Below, piece after piece: positions 1-10,020 of a stretch of DNA of 34,322 bases. Source of the stretch: Ilumatobacteraceae bacterium (GTDB lineage Bacteria; Actinomycetota; Acidimicrobiia; Acidimicrobiales; Ilumatobacteraceae). The DNA lies in assembly GCA_016463545.1 (NCBI GenBank), contig JAEMRC010000010.1, positions 1-34,322 on the forward strand, written 5' to 3'. The position numbers and the translations under genes were made by a program. Each line of letters begins with the position of its first letter. Positions within the stretch are counted from its first letter, which is position 1. The notes beneath the pieces were generated by a model. That model made no database searches and was not told the DNA's origin. It was given only the letters and a program-made list of their open reading frames with translations.

Positions 1-1371
1 GTCCGGAAAATGCTCAATGTCTCCGCATCCCATGCTCAAACAAATATCGCCGGGCCTGAGTTCTTCAAGAACATATTGCACTAGTTCATCTCGAGTACGA
101 CACCATGCAACCGCTTTGTCGGCATCTGCTCCGCGAATTGCTTGTACGACAAGTTCTCCAGTTATTCCTTCAATCCGTGGGGTTCCCGAGGCGTAGACAT
201 CTGTGATCGCCACAATGTCTGCTTCTTTAAAACACTCGGCGTAGTCCCCTGCCATTGCCGCAATGCGGTGAAAACGATTCGGTTGAAACACCGCCAACAA
301 TCGACGTTGCGGAAATCTTTGCTTGGTTGCTGTGATGACTGCTGCGATTTCTGTTGGCAAATGCGCGTAGTCGTCAATGAGCGCGACACCGTTGAAAGTA
401 CCCCGATCCTGGAATCTCCTTTCAACACCGTCAAAAGAAGCCAGCGCTTTAATGCCGACTTCAACTGTGACACCAAATTGATGCGCCATCACCAATGCTG
501 CGACAGCATTTAAGAGGTTGTGTCTGCCAAACGTTGGCAAAGAAATGCGATGTGTATTACCACCTATCGTGACGTCACATTCTGACGATGTTGGTGTCAA
601 AGAAAGATTCGAGATCACGACGTCAGCCTGCGATGTCACACCGTATGTTATGAACTCGATCTCACGACTACTTGAGCGCACTTCGGACAGCATCTTGACG
701 ACCTGCGCATCGTCATGACACACAATGACTGGCCCATCAACATTGTCTGCAAACGAAATAAACGATTGTCTGATCTCGTCGAGAGACCCAAAGTAATCCA
801 AGTGATCCTTGTCAATATTGGTGATGATTGCTGCCCGCAAAAATAATGCTGAGTGCGTGCCGTCGCTCTCGTCGGCTTCGACAACAAAGACATCTTCGCC
901 GGTCCACGATGCGCCTGAGGAGGTTTCTAAAACCTCGGCTCCGATGACATAGGACGGTCTCAACTCTGCGGCGAGCAAGATGTGGACCAACATTGCCGAT
1001 GTTGTGGTCTTGCCATGAGTGCCAGCAACTCCGATGCTGCGGACCAAAGAACAGATTGCCGCAAGCATTTCGGATCGATGGAGCACCAAGACTCCGGCAC
1101 TAGACGCCGCAACAATCTCGATATTGTCACGAGGAACTCCGGTCGAATACGTCACTGCATCGACATCAGCAACAACATCTACAGAGTGGCCGATAGAGAC
1201 ATTGATTCCGCGCGACCGCAGGGATTGCACCGCCGCATTCTCACGAATGTCTGATCCAGTAACGACGTGCCCCATTTCATGCAACACGATGGCAATTGCG
1301 CTCATACCGGGGCCACCGATTCCCACCACATGAATGCGCTGAGCATGATTGAGATCAATTTCTAATGTCAT
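1..1371 (-). CDS. murC: UDP-N-acetylmuramate--L-alanine ligase MurC (3' end truncated by window edge)
   Basis: Not in the supplied ORF track because it runs off the left edge. The reverse strand from ATG at 1371 is open to position 1: MTLEIDLNHAQRIHVVGIGGPGMSAIAIVLHEMGH...GVAGTHGKTTTSAMLVHIL...DKDHLDYFG...IDDYAHLPTEI. These are MurC Rossmann, P-loop and Mur-ligase motifs. Confidence 0.96.
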   Translation of the reverse strand, partial: MTLEIDLNHAQRIHVVGIGGPGMSAIAIVLHEMGHVVTGSDIRENAAVQSLRSRGINVSIGHSVDVVADVDAVTYSTGVPRDNIEIVAASSAGVLVLHRSEMLAAICSLVRSIGVAGTHGKTTTSAMLVHILLAAELRPSYVIGAEVLETSSGASWTGEDVFVVEADESDGTHSALFLRAAIITNIDKDHLDYFGSLDEIRQSFISFADNVDGPVIVCHDDAQVVKMLSEVRSSSREIEFITYGVTSQADVVISNLSLTPTSSECDVTIGGNTHRISLPTFGRHNLLNAVAALVMAHQFGVTVEVGIKALASFDGVERRFQDRGTFNGVALIDDYAHLPTEIAAVITATKQRFPQRRLLAVFQPNRFHRIAAMAGDYAECFKEADIVAITDVYASGTPRIEGITGELVVQAIRGADADKAVAWCRTRDELVQYVLEELRPGDICLSMGCGDIEHFPD

Positions 1372-1413
1372 CACTGCTCCATTGTCTCACGCCATGATTG
1401 TATTGGAGGCGTC

Positions 1414-2538
1414 TCAACGACGGCTTGCGTCTTCAATCACATCCCTCAGGGTGGTACCTCGGTGTAATTCACCACAATTTCGAGCGGCTATTGCAAGATT
1501 CTGACGCTCTAACGGGTTTTTGAGCAAAGAGAAGATGGCCTCGGTCAATGCACCTGTCGCTAGATCTGATTCATTGACAACAAGTGCTGCTCCATGTTCG
1601 CGCAACCACCCAGCATTGAGTTGCTGATGATCCTCCGCTGCATTTTTCCATGGCACCAAAATTGTCGCAACACCAACTGCTGCTATCTCTGCAATAGTGC
1701 TTGCACCTGCGCGACAGATCATGACATCGGTTGCCGCCAAGAGATCTGTCATTCGAGTTTCATAGGCGACGCGCGAGTACCACACTCCTGATGGTGGCTG
1801 AGGTGCTAGTTGATTAATGTGTCGTTGACCGCAGACGTGGTACAACGCAGTTGAATCTGCTTGCTGTTCTCCTAAGGCTTCCAAGATGCGCTCGATATTG
1901 TCGTTCAAGACAGCCGAGCCCAGCGAGCCACCGATAACCGTGAACATGATGCGATCTTGTGGCACCCCGAGTGCAAGACGAGAAGTTACTCGTCTTGTCG
2001 CAACATCTAACTCGCGAATTTCACGACGAACCGGCGCGCCCGTCACGACAGCGCCTGGCAGCGGCGAACCGTCAAACGCTGCTGCCACAGAAGTTGCATG
2101 TTTTGCCTGACGGCGAGTCGCTAAGCCGGGGGTTCTGTCGTAACTCACACAGACAAGGGCTACTCCACTCAGACGTGCTGCAAAAGCCATTGGAGAACTG
2201 GCATAACCCCCGACGGAAACAACAACAGCTGGCTTCCATCGACGAATTAAGCGATACGCCTGCACATATGATCTCACGATCGCTTGTGGCAGTAGTGCGT
2301 TCCGCAACACTGACTTGAGACTCGCGCTTCTTTGCAATCCAGAAATCGGTAGATACTCACAATCAAATATGAGAACTTTCATTAATGTCTTCTCGATGCC
2401 ACGGCGACTACCGACATAGCGCAGAGATTGAGGTGCATGCCCAGCGTCTTGGAGAAGTTCGAGTATCGCAATCGCAGGGACAACGTGTCCACTTGTGCCA
2501 CCACCCGTGACAACTGCAAAGACTTCTGTAGAGGACAT
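1414..2538 (-). CDS. murG: UDP-N-acetylglucosamine--N-acetylmuramyl-(pentapeptide) pyrophosphoryl-undecaprenol N-acetylglucosamine transferase MurG
   Basis: 374 aa; N-terminal VTGGGTSGHVVPAIAI and C-terminal CRAGASTIAEIAAVGVATILVPWKNAAEDHQ motifs; position in dcw cluster. Confidence 0.96.
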   Translation of the reverse strand: MSSTEVFAVVTGGGTSGHVVPAIAILELLQDAGHAPQSLRYVGSRRGIEKTLMKVLIFDCEYLPISGLQRSASLKSVLRNALLPQAIVRSYVQAYRLIRRWKPAVVVSVGGYASSPMAFAARLSGVALVCVSYDRTPGLATRRQAKHATSVAAAFDGSPLPGAVVTGAPVRREIRELDVATRRVTSRLALGVPQDRIMFTVIGGSLGSAVLNDNIERILEALGEQQADSTALYHVCGQRHINQLAPQPPSGVWYSRVAYETRMTDLLAATDVMICRAGASTIAEIAAVGVATILVPWKNAAEDHQQLNAGWLREHGAALVVNESDLATGALTEAIFSLLKNPLERQNLAIAARNCGELHRGTTLRDVIEDASRR

Positions 2539-2541
2539 GTT

Positions 2542-3735
2542 CTATTTCATGTTACGGGCAACATTGAGCAACACTCCAGCAGCAGCCATTGACACCATTA
2601 GTGAAGATCCTCCTGCAGACATAAACGGAAGAGTCAACCCTGTTAGCGGAAGGCTGCCTGTTGCACCCCCAATATTGATAATTGACTGAAACGCAAACCA
2701 ACCAGCGATTCCGGCAGCGAGCAGTGAACCAAACATTTCGCGAGCCCCAAGCGCAACTCGCATGCCCAAAACAACAAGAACCATAAATGAACCAATCACT
2801 GCGACTGAGCCAATCGCACCAAGTTCTTCCGCGACGACGGTAAAAATAAAGTCGCTATGCGCAAGAGGTAGATAGCCCCATTTAGTACTTCCTTGTCCGA
2901 TGCCCGCGCCTGTGGTTCCACCGTTAGCAATTCCCAAGAGTGATTGATGTACTTGGTAGCCGAGTCTTCCTTTGGTCTCTGACGGATTCAAAAATGCAGT
3001 CAAGCGATTGCGAGCAACCTCTTTTGTAGTAAAGATGATCACGCCAACTATGACAGCACCGACGGTAAACACTCCGACCCATTTCCAGGGCATGCCCGCA
3101 AAAAAACAAATCATCAGCACGATGCCGACGAAAACAAGTGCAGAACCAAAGTCGCTCTGCAGCCCGCTGAGGCTCGCCCCTACAGCCATGACAAACAGAC
3201 ACGGCAGCAATGTTTTGTTGAACACATTGAGATAACGATGTCTTCGTGCAATCAGATCAGCGCAGAATAAAACCACAACGATCTTTGACACCTCTGACGG
3301 TTGAAAACTGAATTCGCCAGCGTTCACCCATGCTCGTGCCCCATTGACTTTTTTGCCGACTCCAGGAACAAAAGGAAGCAGATTGAGCAGGAACGCAAAG
3401 ACAATTAGCGGCTTCACGAACTTTCGGTAGTCGTTGTATGGATGTCGATAGGTAAACGCCATCGCAATAGAGCCAAAGACGGCCCAGAGTACCTGCCGTC
3501 TGAAAAGACTCCACGGGGAATTTCCCTCTTGAAAGGACGTCACAGCAGACGACGACAACACCATCACGACACCGAGCAACGTTAAAAAAGTAACAATAAT
3601 CAAAATTCCGAAAAACGTTGTAGTTGGTGCGTTTTGCGACAGTTTACGTTTCGCTGCAGTACCTGATTTTTGCAGCGTATGAATTCGCCTCTCAGACATA
3701 CTCCGTGGTCTTGGTAGTGCTTGCGTGGTTGTCAC
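2542..3735 (-). CDS. ftsW: Peptidoglycan glycosyltransferase FtsW (SEDS family)
   Basis: Polytopic SEDS protein (GVGKKVNGARAWVNAGEFSFQPSEVSKI...). The ORF extends to 3786, but a GTG at 3735 overlaps the murD stop (GTGA) and is the more plausible start. Confidence 0.93.
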   Translation of the reverse strand: MTTTQALPRPRSMSERRIHTLQKSGTAAKRKLSQNAPTTTFFGILIIVTFLTLLGVVMVLSSSAVTSFQEGNSPWSLFRRQVLWAVFGSIAMAFTYRHPYNDYRKFVKPLIVFAFLLNLLPFVPGVGKKVNGARAWVNAGEFSFQPSEVSKIVVVLFCADLIARRHRYLNVFNKTLLPCLFVMAVGASLSGLQSDFGSALVFVGIVLMICFFAGMPWKWVGVFTVGAVIVGVIIFTTKEVARNRLTAFLNPSETKGRLGYQVHQSLLGIANGGTTGAGIGQGSTKWGYLPLAHSDFIFTVVAEELGAIGSVAVIGSFMVLVVLGMRVALGAREMFGSLLAAGIAGWFAFQSIINIGGATGSLPLTGLTLPFMSAGGSSLMVSMAAAGVLLNVARNMK

Positions 3736-5090
3736 TGTCTGCTCCCTTGATTGATGGATTGATTGCTGCATAGATCTCGTACACATTGCTGAAAATCATC
3801 GCCGCGTTCGTTGTAGTTGGCATACCAGTCATAACTCGTGCACGCTGGAGACAAAAGAACGGAATCACCATCTTTTGCCATCGATGCGGCCTGTTCAACC
3901 GCTTGTTTCATTGTCTGGGCAGAACGTATTTCACAGATGCCCTGAAATGCAGCTTCGACCAGTGCGGCGTCTTCGCCAATTGCAACCACACCGCGCATGC
4001 GTTTTGGTTCTGATGCCAAAAGTGTCAGATCAAGATCTTTATTGCGGCCCCCAGCTATCAACACGATACTTTCAAAACCCTTAATAGCTGTCAGTGATGC
4101 ATGAGGACTCGTAGCCTTCGAGTCGTCATACCAACAGACACCCCCATTTGTCATTACCAACTCAATTCGATGGTGAGCAAGAACAAAGGATGAGAGACTG
4201 GATGCAAGCGTGGTGCGATCAGCGACGCCCGATTCAAGGACAAGCGCACACGCTGCTAATGCATTTGTAATGTCATGCGGCAATGCACGCCAGAGATTAG
4301 ATACATCACATATAGATCCCTGTGGCCCAACAAGCACTCCGTCCTTGACGCAATAGTCAGCGCCAGTTAATCCAAATGTGACCGTGCGTAGTCCTCGGGC
4401 ACGTGCAGCCTCGCGAATCATTTCATTTTCAACCGGAACAATTGCAACGTCTCCCCCGTTGGGATGGGCCCAGATCTTTTGCTTAGCAGCCACATAGTTC
4501 TCAAGGTTTTCGTGCCAATCCAAATGGTCTGGTGCAAGATTGAGCCACACGCTTGCCGAGGCCCGAAACATTTGTGTGAACTCGAGACGAAAACTCGAAC
4601 ATTCAACAACAAAGACATCAACGTTTTGCTCAAGTGCGGCAATGAAAGGAAGATCGGTGTTGCCCACTTCTGCCACACGCTTGCCGGCACCACGGATTAA
4701 CGCGGCAGCCAACATTGTTGTCGTTGTCTTGCCATCAGTTCCTGTCACAGCCAATATTGGTCGTGAACCACCGACTCTGTCTTGCTCCCACTCATAGGCG
4801 ATATCAATTTCGGAGCGCACGGCAATCCGCTGGGCCCGCGCTGCGAGAACGACTGGATGCGAAGGAGCAACACCAGGTGCTGGCACAAGCACTTCGACGT
4901 TCTGCAAAAACGCACGCAGCGTTTTGGCATCATGCACGCGGGTGAAAGGCGAATCTATGCTCTCTGCGAAGTTTTGAAGATTTTCAGATTCAGCGTCGTC
5001 ACCAACTCGCACACCGATTCCTCGTGCACTCATCGCTAGCGCGGTCGCCTGTCCGGCAATCCCTAATCCGTAGACGGCTGCTCGTCTCAT
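3732..5090 (-). CDS. murD: UDP-N-acetylmuramoylalanine--D-glutamate ligase MurD
   Basis: MRRAAVYGLGIAGQATALAM..., VTGTDGKTTTTMLAAALI, LNLAPDHLDWHENLENY. The ORF opens at 5213, but ATG at 5090 overlaps the mraY stop (TAATG) and begins the conserved N-terminus. Confidence 0.95.
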   Translation of the reverse strand: MRRAAVYGLGIAGQATALAMSARGIGVRVGDDAESENLQNFAESIDSPFTRVHDAKTLRAFLQNVEVLVPAPGVAPSHPVVLAARAQRIAVRSEIDIAYEWEQDRVGGSRPILAVTGTDGKTTTTMLAAALIRGAGKRVAEVGNTDLPFIAALEQNVDVFVVECSSFRLEFTQMFRASASVWLNLAPDHLDWHENLENYVAAKQKIWAHPNGGDVAIVPVENEMIREAARARGLRTVTFGLTGADYCVKDGVLVGPQGSICDVSNLWRALPHDITNALAACALVLESGVADRTTLASSLSSFVLAHHRIELVMTNGGVCWYDDSKATSPHASLTAIKGFESIVLIAGGRNKDLDLTLLASEPKRMRGVVAIGEDAALVEAAFQGICEIRSAQTMKQAVEQAASMAKDGDSVLLSPACTSYDWYANYNERGDDFQQCVRDLCSNQSINQGSRQ

Positions 5091-6151
5091 TACTTGAGAC
5101 CTCGCGTTAAATCTGAAAGATTCGTGAAATCCGCAATGAATATTGCCAACGATGCCGCAACGCAAATACCAGAAATAATCCAGAAACGGATAATCACCGT
5201 CGTCTCTGGCCATCCCTTCAGTTCAAAATGGTGGTGAATGGGTGACATTCGAAAGAGTCTTTTTTTGCGACCAGATGCTTTGAACACGGTCATCTGTATT
5301 GCAACCGATCCAGCCTCCATCACGTTGAGTGCACAAATTAATGGCAACAGCAACTGTGTATTGGTCGCTACTGCCATCATGCCAAGTGCCGCACCTATTC
5401 CCAGTGCCCCGACATCACCCATAAAAATTCGTGCTGGTGCCGCATTCCACCATAAAAACCCACCGCACGCCCCCGCCAATGCTGCCGACATCACAGCGAG
5501 GTCAAGTGGATTCACTAACTGATAGATAGTGGGATTACGAAATGCCCAATAAGCAATAATCGTGAATGCCAAAAACCCAAATAACGCAGAGCCTGCGGCC
5601 AGTCCGTCAAGACCATCTGTGACATTGACTGCATTGGTCGTTGCCCACACCATCAAAGATGTCCAGACGACCCAAATGATGGGCTGCAATTGCCATCCAG
5701 GAAGATTCCAGCGAGTAAACGACAATGTTTCACTGACTCCTGTGCTCGTCAGCATGAGAGTCATGACCGCTACAACAATTCCGAATGTTATGTAGCCTTT
5801 CTTTTTCCAAAATATGCCACGATTATGCCCGTAACGCACTTTGAGATAGTCGTCAAGAAATCCCATGAAAGCCAAAATTGCAATACCTAGCCACATGATG
5901 AGTGCTTGATCAGAAAACGCCAGACCATGACGCAAATGCGCAACCACCCAGCCGATAAAAGCGGATCCGATTATGGCTGTGCCACCCATCGTTGGCGTTC
6001 CTTGTTTTGCCATGTGATGCACAGGCCCGTTGTCCTCTTTGCCCAAGATTGGTTGCCCGACACCCAGATTCGCAAAGAAACGCATCAGCAAGCGAGTCGC
6101 CGCTAGCGATAAAGCCATCGCCACCGCACCGGAGAGCAAGACGGCAATCAT
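5090..6151 (-). CDS. mraY: Phospho-N-acetylmuramoyl-pentapeptide-transferase MraY
   Basis: 353 aa polytopic; GTPTMGGTAIIG, NAVNVTDGLDGLAAG, FMGDVGALGIGAALG, SPIHHHFELKGWPE motifs. ATGA overlap with the murE stop. Confidence 0.97.
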   Translation of the reverse strand: MIAVLLSGAVAMALSLAATRLLMRFFANLGVGQPILGKEDNGPVHHMAKQGTPTMGGTAIIGSAFIGWVVAHLRHGLAFSDQALIMWLGIAILAFMGFLDDYLKVRYGHNRGIFWKKKGYITFGIVVAVMTLMLTSTGVSETLSFTRWNLPGWQLQPIIWVVWTSLMVWATTNAVNVTDGLDGLAAGSALFGFLAFTIIAYWAFRNPTIYQLVNPLDLAVMSAALAGACGGFLWWNAAPARIFMGDVGALGIGAALGMMAVATNTQLLLPLICALNVMEAGSVAIQMTVFKASGRKKRLFRMSPIHHHFELKGWPETTVIIRFWIISGICVAASLAIFIADFTNLSDLTRGLK

Positions 6152-7602
6152 GCGGGCTTTCCAATGTGCAAATTCAGTAATTCGCGCACCACGGCGACAT
6201 CATCAAACTCTTCACGGTGGTGGGCAAACTCTTGCGTGGTCTCATGCCCTTTTCCGGCAACAATCACAATGTCACCTACGTGTGCAGATTGCAAAGTATC
6301 TGAAATCGCTGCCCGACGATCTGAATTGCTGTTCACAATGCACGTCGCACTCGCCGGAATACCTTCGAGTATTTGTTTGATGATGTCGAGAGGATCCTCG
6401 CTTCGGGGATTGTCTGATGTCACCATCACATTGTCGGAGTATTGCGCGGCAACGCCGCCCATGAGAGGCCTCTTGCCAGAATCTCGGTCGCCACCGCATC
6501 CAAACACAACATGAACGCGCCCGGCGCAGACAGCACGTCCTGCTTGTAATACTTCTGCCAAACCCTCGGGCGTATGGGCAAAATCAACAACGACAGTAAA
6601 GTCTTGCCCAGCATCGACTCGTTCAAATCTTCCAGGAACTGACTGAACCTGAGTCGTTGCGCGAGCGATCTCTTTAGGCGTGAGTCCTAACTCACGTGCG
6701 ACAGTACAAGCGGCAAGAAGATTCATCACATTAAATCTCCCGCCAATAGGGGCAGCAATGCCGACCCCCTCCCATTCAAACTCAATGGACGAAGCAGTTG
6801 TCTTTATGCCCGCTATATCGTCCAATGAAAATGTTGCCATTGGAATTGTTGCCGCATCAAACAGCAAGCGACCACGAGTGTCGTCCGTATTGACCACCGC
6901 ACGAATGGCGTGATCTTGGCGAAACAGCGCTGCCTTTGCCGCAAAATATGCTTCTTGCGTTTCGTGGTAATCCAAATGATCGCGACTGATGTTGGTAAAC
7001 ACCGCTATTTCAAACTGGATGCCATTGATACGACTTTGGTCAATTGCATGCGATGTGACTTCCATAATCACTACCTGCATGTCGTTTTCAGCGGCTTGTG
7101 CGAGTTGCTTTTGAAGAATAGGTGCTTCTGGAGTTGTGCGTTCGTTTGTTAAAGTGCCAAGCGCCTGACTCGTTACTCCTGCAGCATTGAGAATCGATGA
7201 CAATAATGACGCAGTTGTTGTCTTGCCATTTGTCCCGGTGATTCCGACGACTCTCAGTTTGGTCGAGGGGTCGCCATATAGCGTTTTTGCATAGCGACCA
7301 ATTACTTCGCGAACATTGGCAACAATGATTTGTGAAACGTTCTCAACTTCTGAGAGATAGCGCTCGACCAACAAAGCTGATGCCCCACCTTCAACGGCAG
7401 TGACTGCAAAAGCATGGCCATCAAAGTTCGCCCCACGCACGCAGCAGAATAAATCCCCTTCAACGACAGAGCGCGAATCCATTGTGATCCCACTCACTAA
7501 ACGATTTGAGTCACCAGAAATAACATATTCTGATGCGTTTGTTTCCGCGCAGAGCTCCTGCACTGTCAGGGTCTTGCAATCTGATTGAGCCGCCATCATC
7601 AA
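6148..7602 (-). CDS. murE: UDP-N-acetylmuramoyl-L-alanyl-D-glutamate--2,6-diaminopimelate ligase MurE
   Basis: 484 aa; GITGTNGKTTTASLL, NISRDHLDYHETQEAYF, and VTSDNPRSEDP (DNPR motif typical of meso-DAP-adding MurE). Confidence 0.95.
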   Translation of the reverse strand: MMMAAQSDCKTLTVQELCAETNASEYVISGDSNRLVSGITMDSRSVVEGDLFCCVRGANFDGHAFAVTAVEGGASALLVERYLSEVENVSQIIVANVREVIGRYAKTLYGDPSTKLRVVGITGTNGKTTTASLLSSILNAAGVTSQALGTLTNERTTPEAPILQKQLAQAAENDMQVVIMEVTSHAIDQSRINGIQFEIAVFTNISRDHLDYHETQEAYFAAKAALFRQDHAIRAVVNTDDTRGRLLFDAATIPMATFSLDDIAGIKTTASSIEFEWEGVGIAAPIGGRFNVMNLLAACTVARELGLTPKEIARATTQVQSVPGRFERVDAGQDFTVVVDFAHTPEGLAEVLQAGRAVCAGRVHVVFGCGGDRDSGKRPLMGGVAAQYSDNVMVTSDNPRSEDPLDIIKQILEGIPASATCIVNSNSDRRAAISDTLQSAHVGDIVIVAGKGHETTQEFAHHREEFDDVAVVRELLNLHIGKPA

Positions 7603-7616
7603 ATCTCCATCACCCG

Positions 7617-9557
7617 TCAGTGCGAACTCGCTGTGGCAGGAAGTTTTCGACAGCCGCTACCAACTCCTGTTGGAGGTATCTGCAATTCGTGTATTGCCAC
7701 CTCTGCTAGCCGGGAAAAAACGGTCGCTGCCGCAGTTCCGCCAAATCGATCACGTGTATTTCCGTTGGGCTCATCAATATTGACAAGCATCGTGATTTGA
7801 GGATCGTCTGCAGGGAAATAACCGACAAACGAAGCGAAATACTTTCGTCCACCAGTATTGGTTGTGTATGTACCATTTGCCTGTGCTTTGTATCCCGTGC
7901 CAGTCTTGCCAGCCACTTTCATTCCCTTAACTTGTGCAAGTTTTCCGGTACCTGCGCAGACAACTTCTTTGAGCAGACTTGTCATTGTTAGCGCCGTTGA
8001 TTCTTTTAGAACCTGATGTGTTGCCGAGGCGGCAGTGTCATGGATCACTCCATCTTCATCAATTGTTCCTTTAATGAGTTTCGGGGCTACGTATTGACCG
8101 CCATTGGCCACAACATTTACACCAGCCAACATCTGCAACGGTGTCGCGGCGTAACCATAGCCATAGTCCACGGTTATTTTTTGGGTACCGTACCAGTCTT
8201 TTACTGGTCGCAGGATTCCCCTACTCTCACCCGGATATTGCAGTCCAGTTTTCTCGCCAAACCCGAATGCCCGCAGATAGTTACGTTTTTCATCAAGAGT
8301 TACTGTCTCGCTGATTTTCACCGCGCCAAGGTTTGAACTATCACGCACGATATCCCGAGTGGTCATTGACACTAAGCCGTGAGAATACGCATCACGAATT
8401 GTAAACTTGTCTACCCGCAAAGAGCCAGGAACCTTGTATGAAGAATCCTCGGTGGCCCTCCCCAAGTCAAGCGCCGAACTCACACTAAAAACTTTTGCTA
8501 CTGAGCCAGGTTCGTGGGCTTCAACCGCAGCAAAGTTTCCTGTTGCTAACCCAACGGTGCCATCAAGTGCCCGTCGCACATTTGACATCGCATATATTTC
8601 GCCAGTGCGCGAGTTCATCATGATGACAGTTCCCGCTTTTGCACTTAGTTGTGTCACGCGTTGAATTAATGCTTGGTCAGTTTGAAACTGCAGAGACTTG
8701 TCAATCGTCAGAACTAAATCATCTCCAGGTTTTCCAGAATCATCGTTTGGACTACTGTTCGTCATCGAATTACCGCGGCCATCACGTTGTCGCGTGCTCA
8801 CTCCGTCAACGCCCGCAAGAACCTTGTTGTATTGCAGCTCAAGCCCTGCAGTTCCGACCCCATCAGGATCTGTACGTCCGATCACTGCGCCAGCAACACC
8901 ACTCTCTACAACGCGCATGGGTTCTTCATACGAAGACACCCCTGGAAGACCCAGTGCCAAAACGGTCTCCACGGTTGATTTATCGACTTGTCGAGCAAGA
9001 TACAAAAAGGCACTTGTCTTGTCTGTCAGCACCTTTTGAATTTTCGCTTCACGCTCAGGAGTGATTTGCAATATTCCGGCAATGGCACGAGCGGTCCCAA
9101 TCGGATCTGTCACCATACGAGGATCGACAAACAGTGTTTGGCTCGGAACCGAGAGTGCAATCTCGTGACCATTTCGATCAAATATCGCACCACGATCAGC
9201 GCGCAAAACAACCGTGCGTGTTCGTTGGTCGATACTGGCTGCGTGAAGAGTGTCTCGGCTGATTGTCTGCAACATCACGGTTCTTCCCAATATCAGAACA
9301 AAAGCGATGATAAAAACCACTAAGGACATTGCCAGACGAAAGTGAATCCGTTTGTCAACGACAACCGATGCTTCTTTGACTGAACTCTTTTGTGCACGTT
9401 GTGGCGCAGGTGTTCGACTTGAAGTTGAGCGACTAGCGGGACGACTTGTGGGTCGATGAGCTGCTGAACGCCCCTGAGTTGATCGACTACTAGATGGTGT
9501 AGCGCGATAACGCAACGACAACGCAGTGATTGCGCGACTTGTGCGAGGAGCCCTCAT
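7617..9557 (-). CDS. ftsI: Peptidoglycan transpeptidase FtsI / class B penicillin-binding protein
   Basis: Basic Ser/Arg/Pro-rich N-terminus, single TM (LAMSLVVFIIAFVLILGR), active-site EPGSVAKVF (SxxK), DSSN (SxN), GKTGTGYK (KTG). ATGA overlap with the upstream ftsL-like gene. Confidence 0.95.
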   Translation of the reverse strand: MRAPRTSRAITALSLRYRATPSSSRSTQGRSAAHRPTSRPASRSTSSRTPAPQRAQKSSVKEASVVVDKRIHFRLAMSLVVFIIAFVLILGRTVMLQTISRDTLHAASIDQRTRTVVLRADRGAIFDRNGHEIALSVPSQTLFVDPRMVTDPIGTARAIAGILQITPEREAKIQKVLTDKTSAFLYLARQVDKSTVETVLALGLPGVSSYEEPMRVVESGVAGAVIGRTDPDGVGTAGLELQYNKVLAGVDGVSTRQRDGRGNSMTNSSPNDDSGKPGDDLVLTIDKSLQFQTDQALIQRVTQLSAKAGTVIMMNSRTGEIYAMSNVRRALDGTVGLATGNFAAVEAHEPGSVAKVFSVSSALDLGRATEDSSYKVPGSLRVDKFTIRDAYSHGLVSMTTRDIVRDSSNLGAVKISETVTLDEKRNYLRAFGFGEKTGLQYPGESRGILRPVKDWYGTQKITVDYGYGYAATPLQMLAGVNVVANGGQYVAPKLIKGTIDEDGVIHDTAASATHQVLKESTALTMTSLLKEVVCAGTGKLAQVKGMKVAGKTGTGYKAQANGTYTTNTGGRKYFASFVGYFPADDPQITMLVNIDEPNGNTRDRFGGTAAATVFSRLAEVAIHELQIPPTGVGSGCRKLPATASSH

Positions 9558-10018
9558 CGGGTACTTCCCGTTTTTGCCTTCACTTTTCCAAATTCTTCGA
9601 GAGGTGATCCTGCTCCAGCTGCGACATCAACATCTACTTTTCCGACAGTGGCAGCGACCTCGGCCGCAATGTCAGCGGGGATTTCTAAAACCTTTGTTCC
9701 CCAGACAGGAACCATGCCGATAATACGCGCCTTTTGCAAAAGAACACTCGGGGACTGTAGTTCTGCACGAGTAGCACGCAACTCATCAAAGTAATTACGT
9801 GATCGCTCTATGTCACGACTAATTGTATCTAAGCGCATTTGTTGCTGTGCCATATATGTTCGCAGTGCAACGACTGCACCGAAAAATATCGTGAGGATAA
9901 ATATAAAAGCCATCGTCCTGCTCACATACATTCGTGTTCTTGGAACAACGCTCAAAGATGGCTTTGATATTTTTTCTGGTTGCTCCAGCCCAAACGGCTG
10001 CCTGAATGCAAGAGCCAC
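9554..10018 (-). CDS. FtsL-like septum formation initiator protein
   Basis: 154 aa, one TM (MAFIFILTIFFGAVVAL) followed by a coiled-coil-like segment, located between rsmH and ftsI as FtsL proteins are. Confidence 0.75.
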   Translation of the reverse strand: MALAFRQPFGLEQPEKISKPSLSVVPRTRMYVSRTMAFIFILTIFFGAVVALRTYMAQQQMRLDTISRDIERSRNYFDELRATRAELQSPSVLLQKARIIGMVPVWGTKVLEIPADIAAEVAATVGKVDVDVAAGAGSPLEEFGKVKAKTGSTR

Positions 10019-10020
10019 GG

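Noticed and set aside
995-7230. Recurrent GTTGT..CTTGCCAT string at about 1000, 4720 and 7210
   Set aside because: Not a dispersed repeat: it encodes the shared P-loop G(T)xGKTTT of the paralogous Mur ligases MurC, MurD and MurE.
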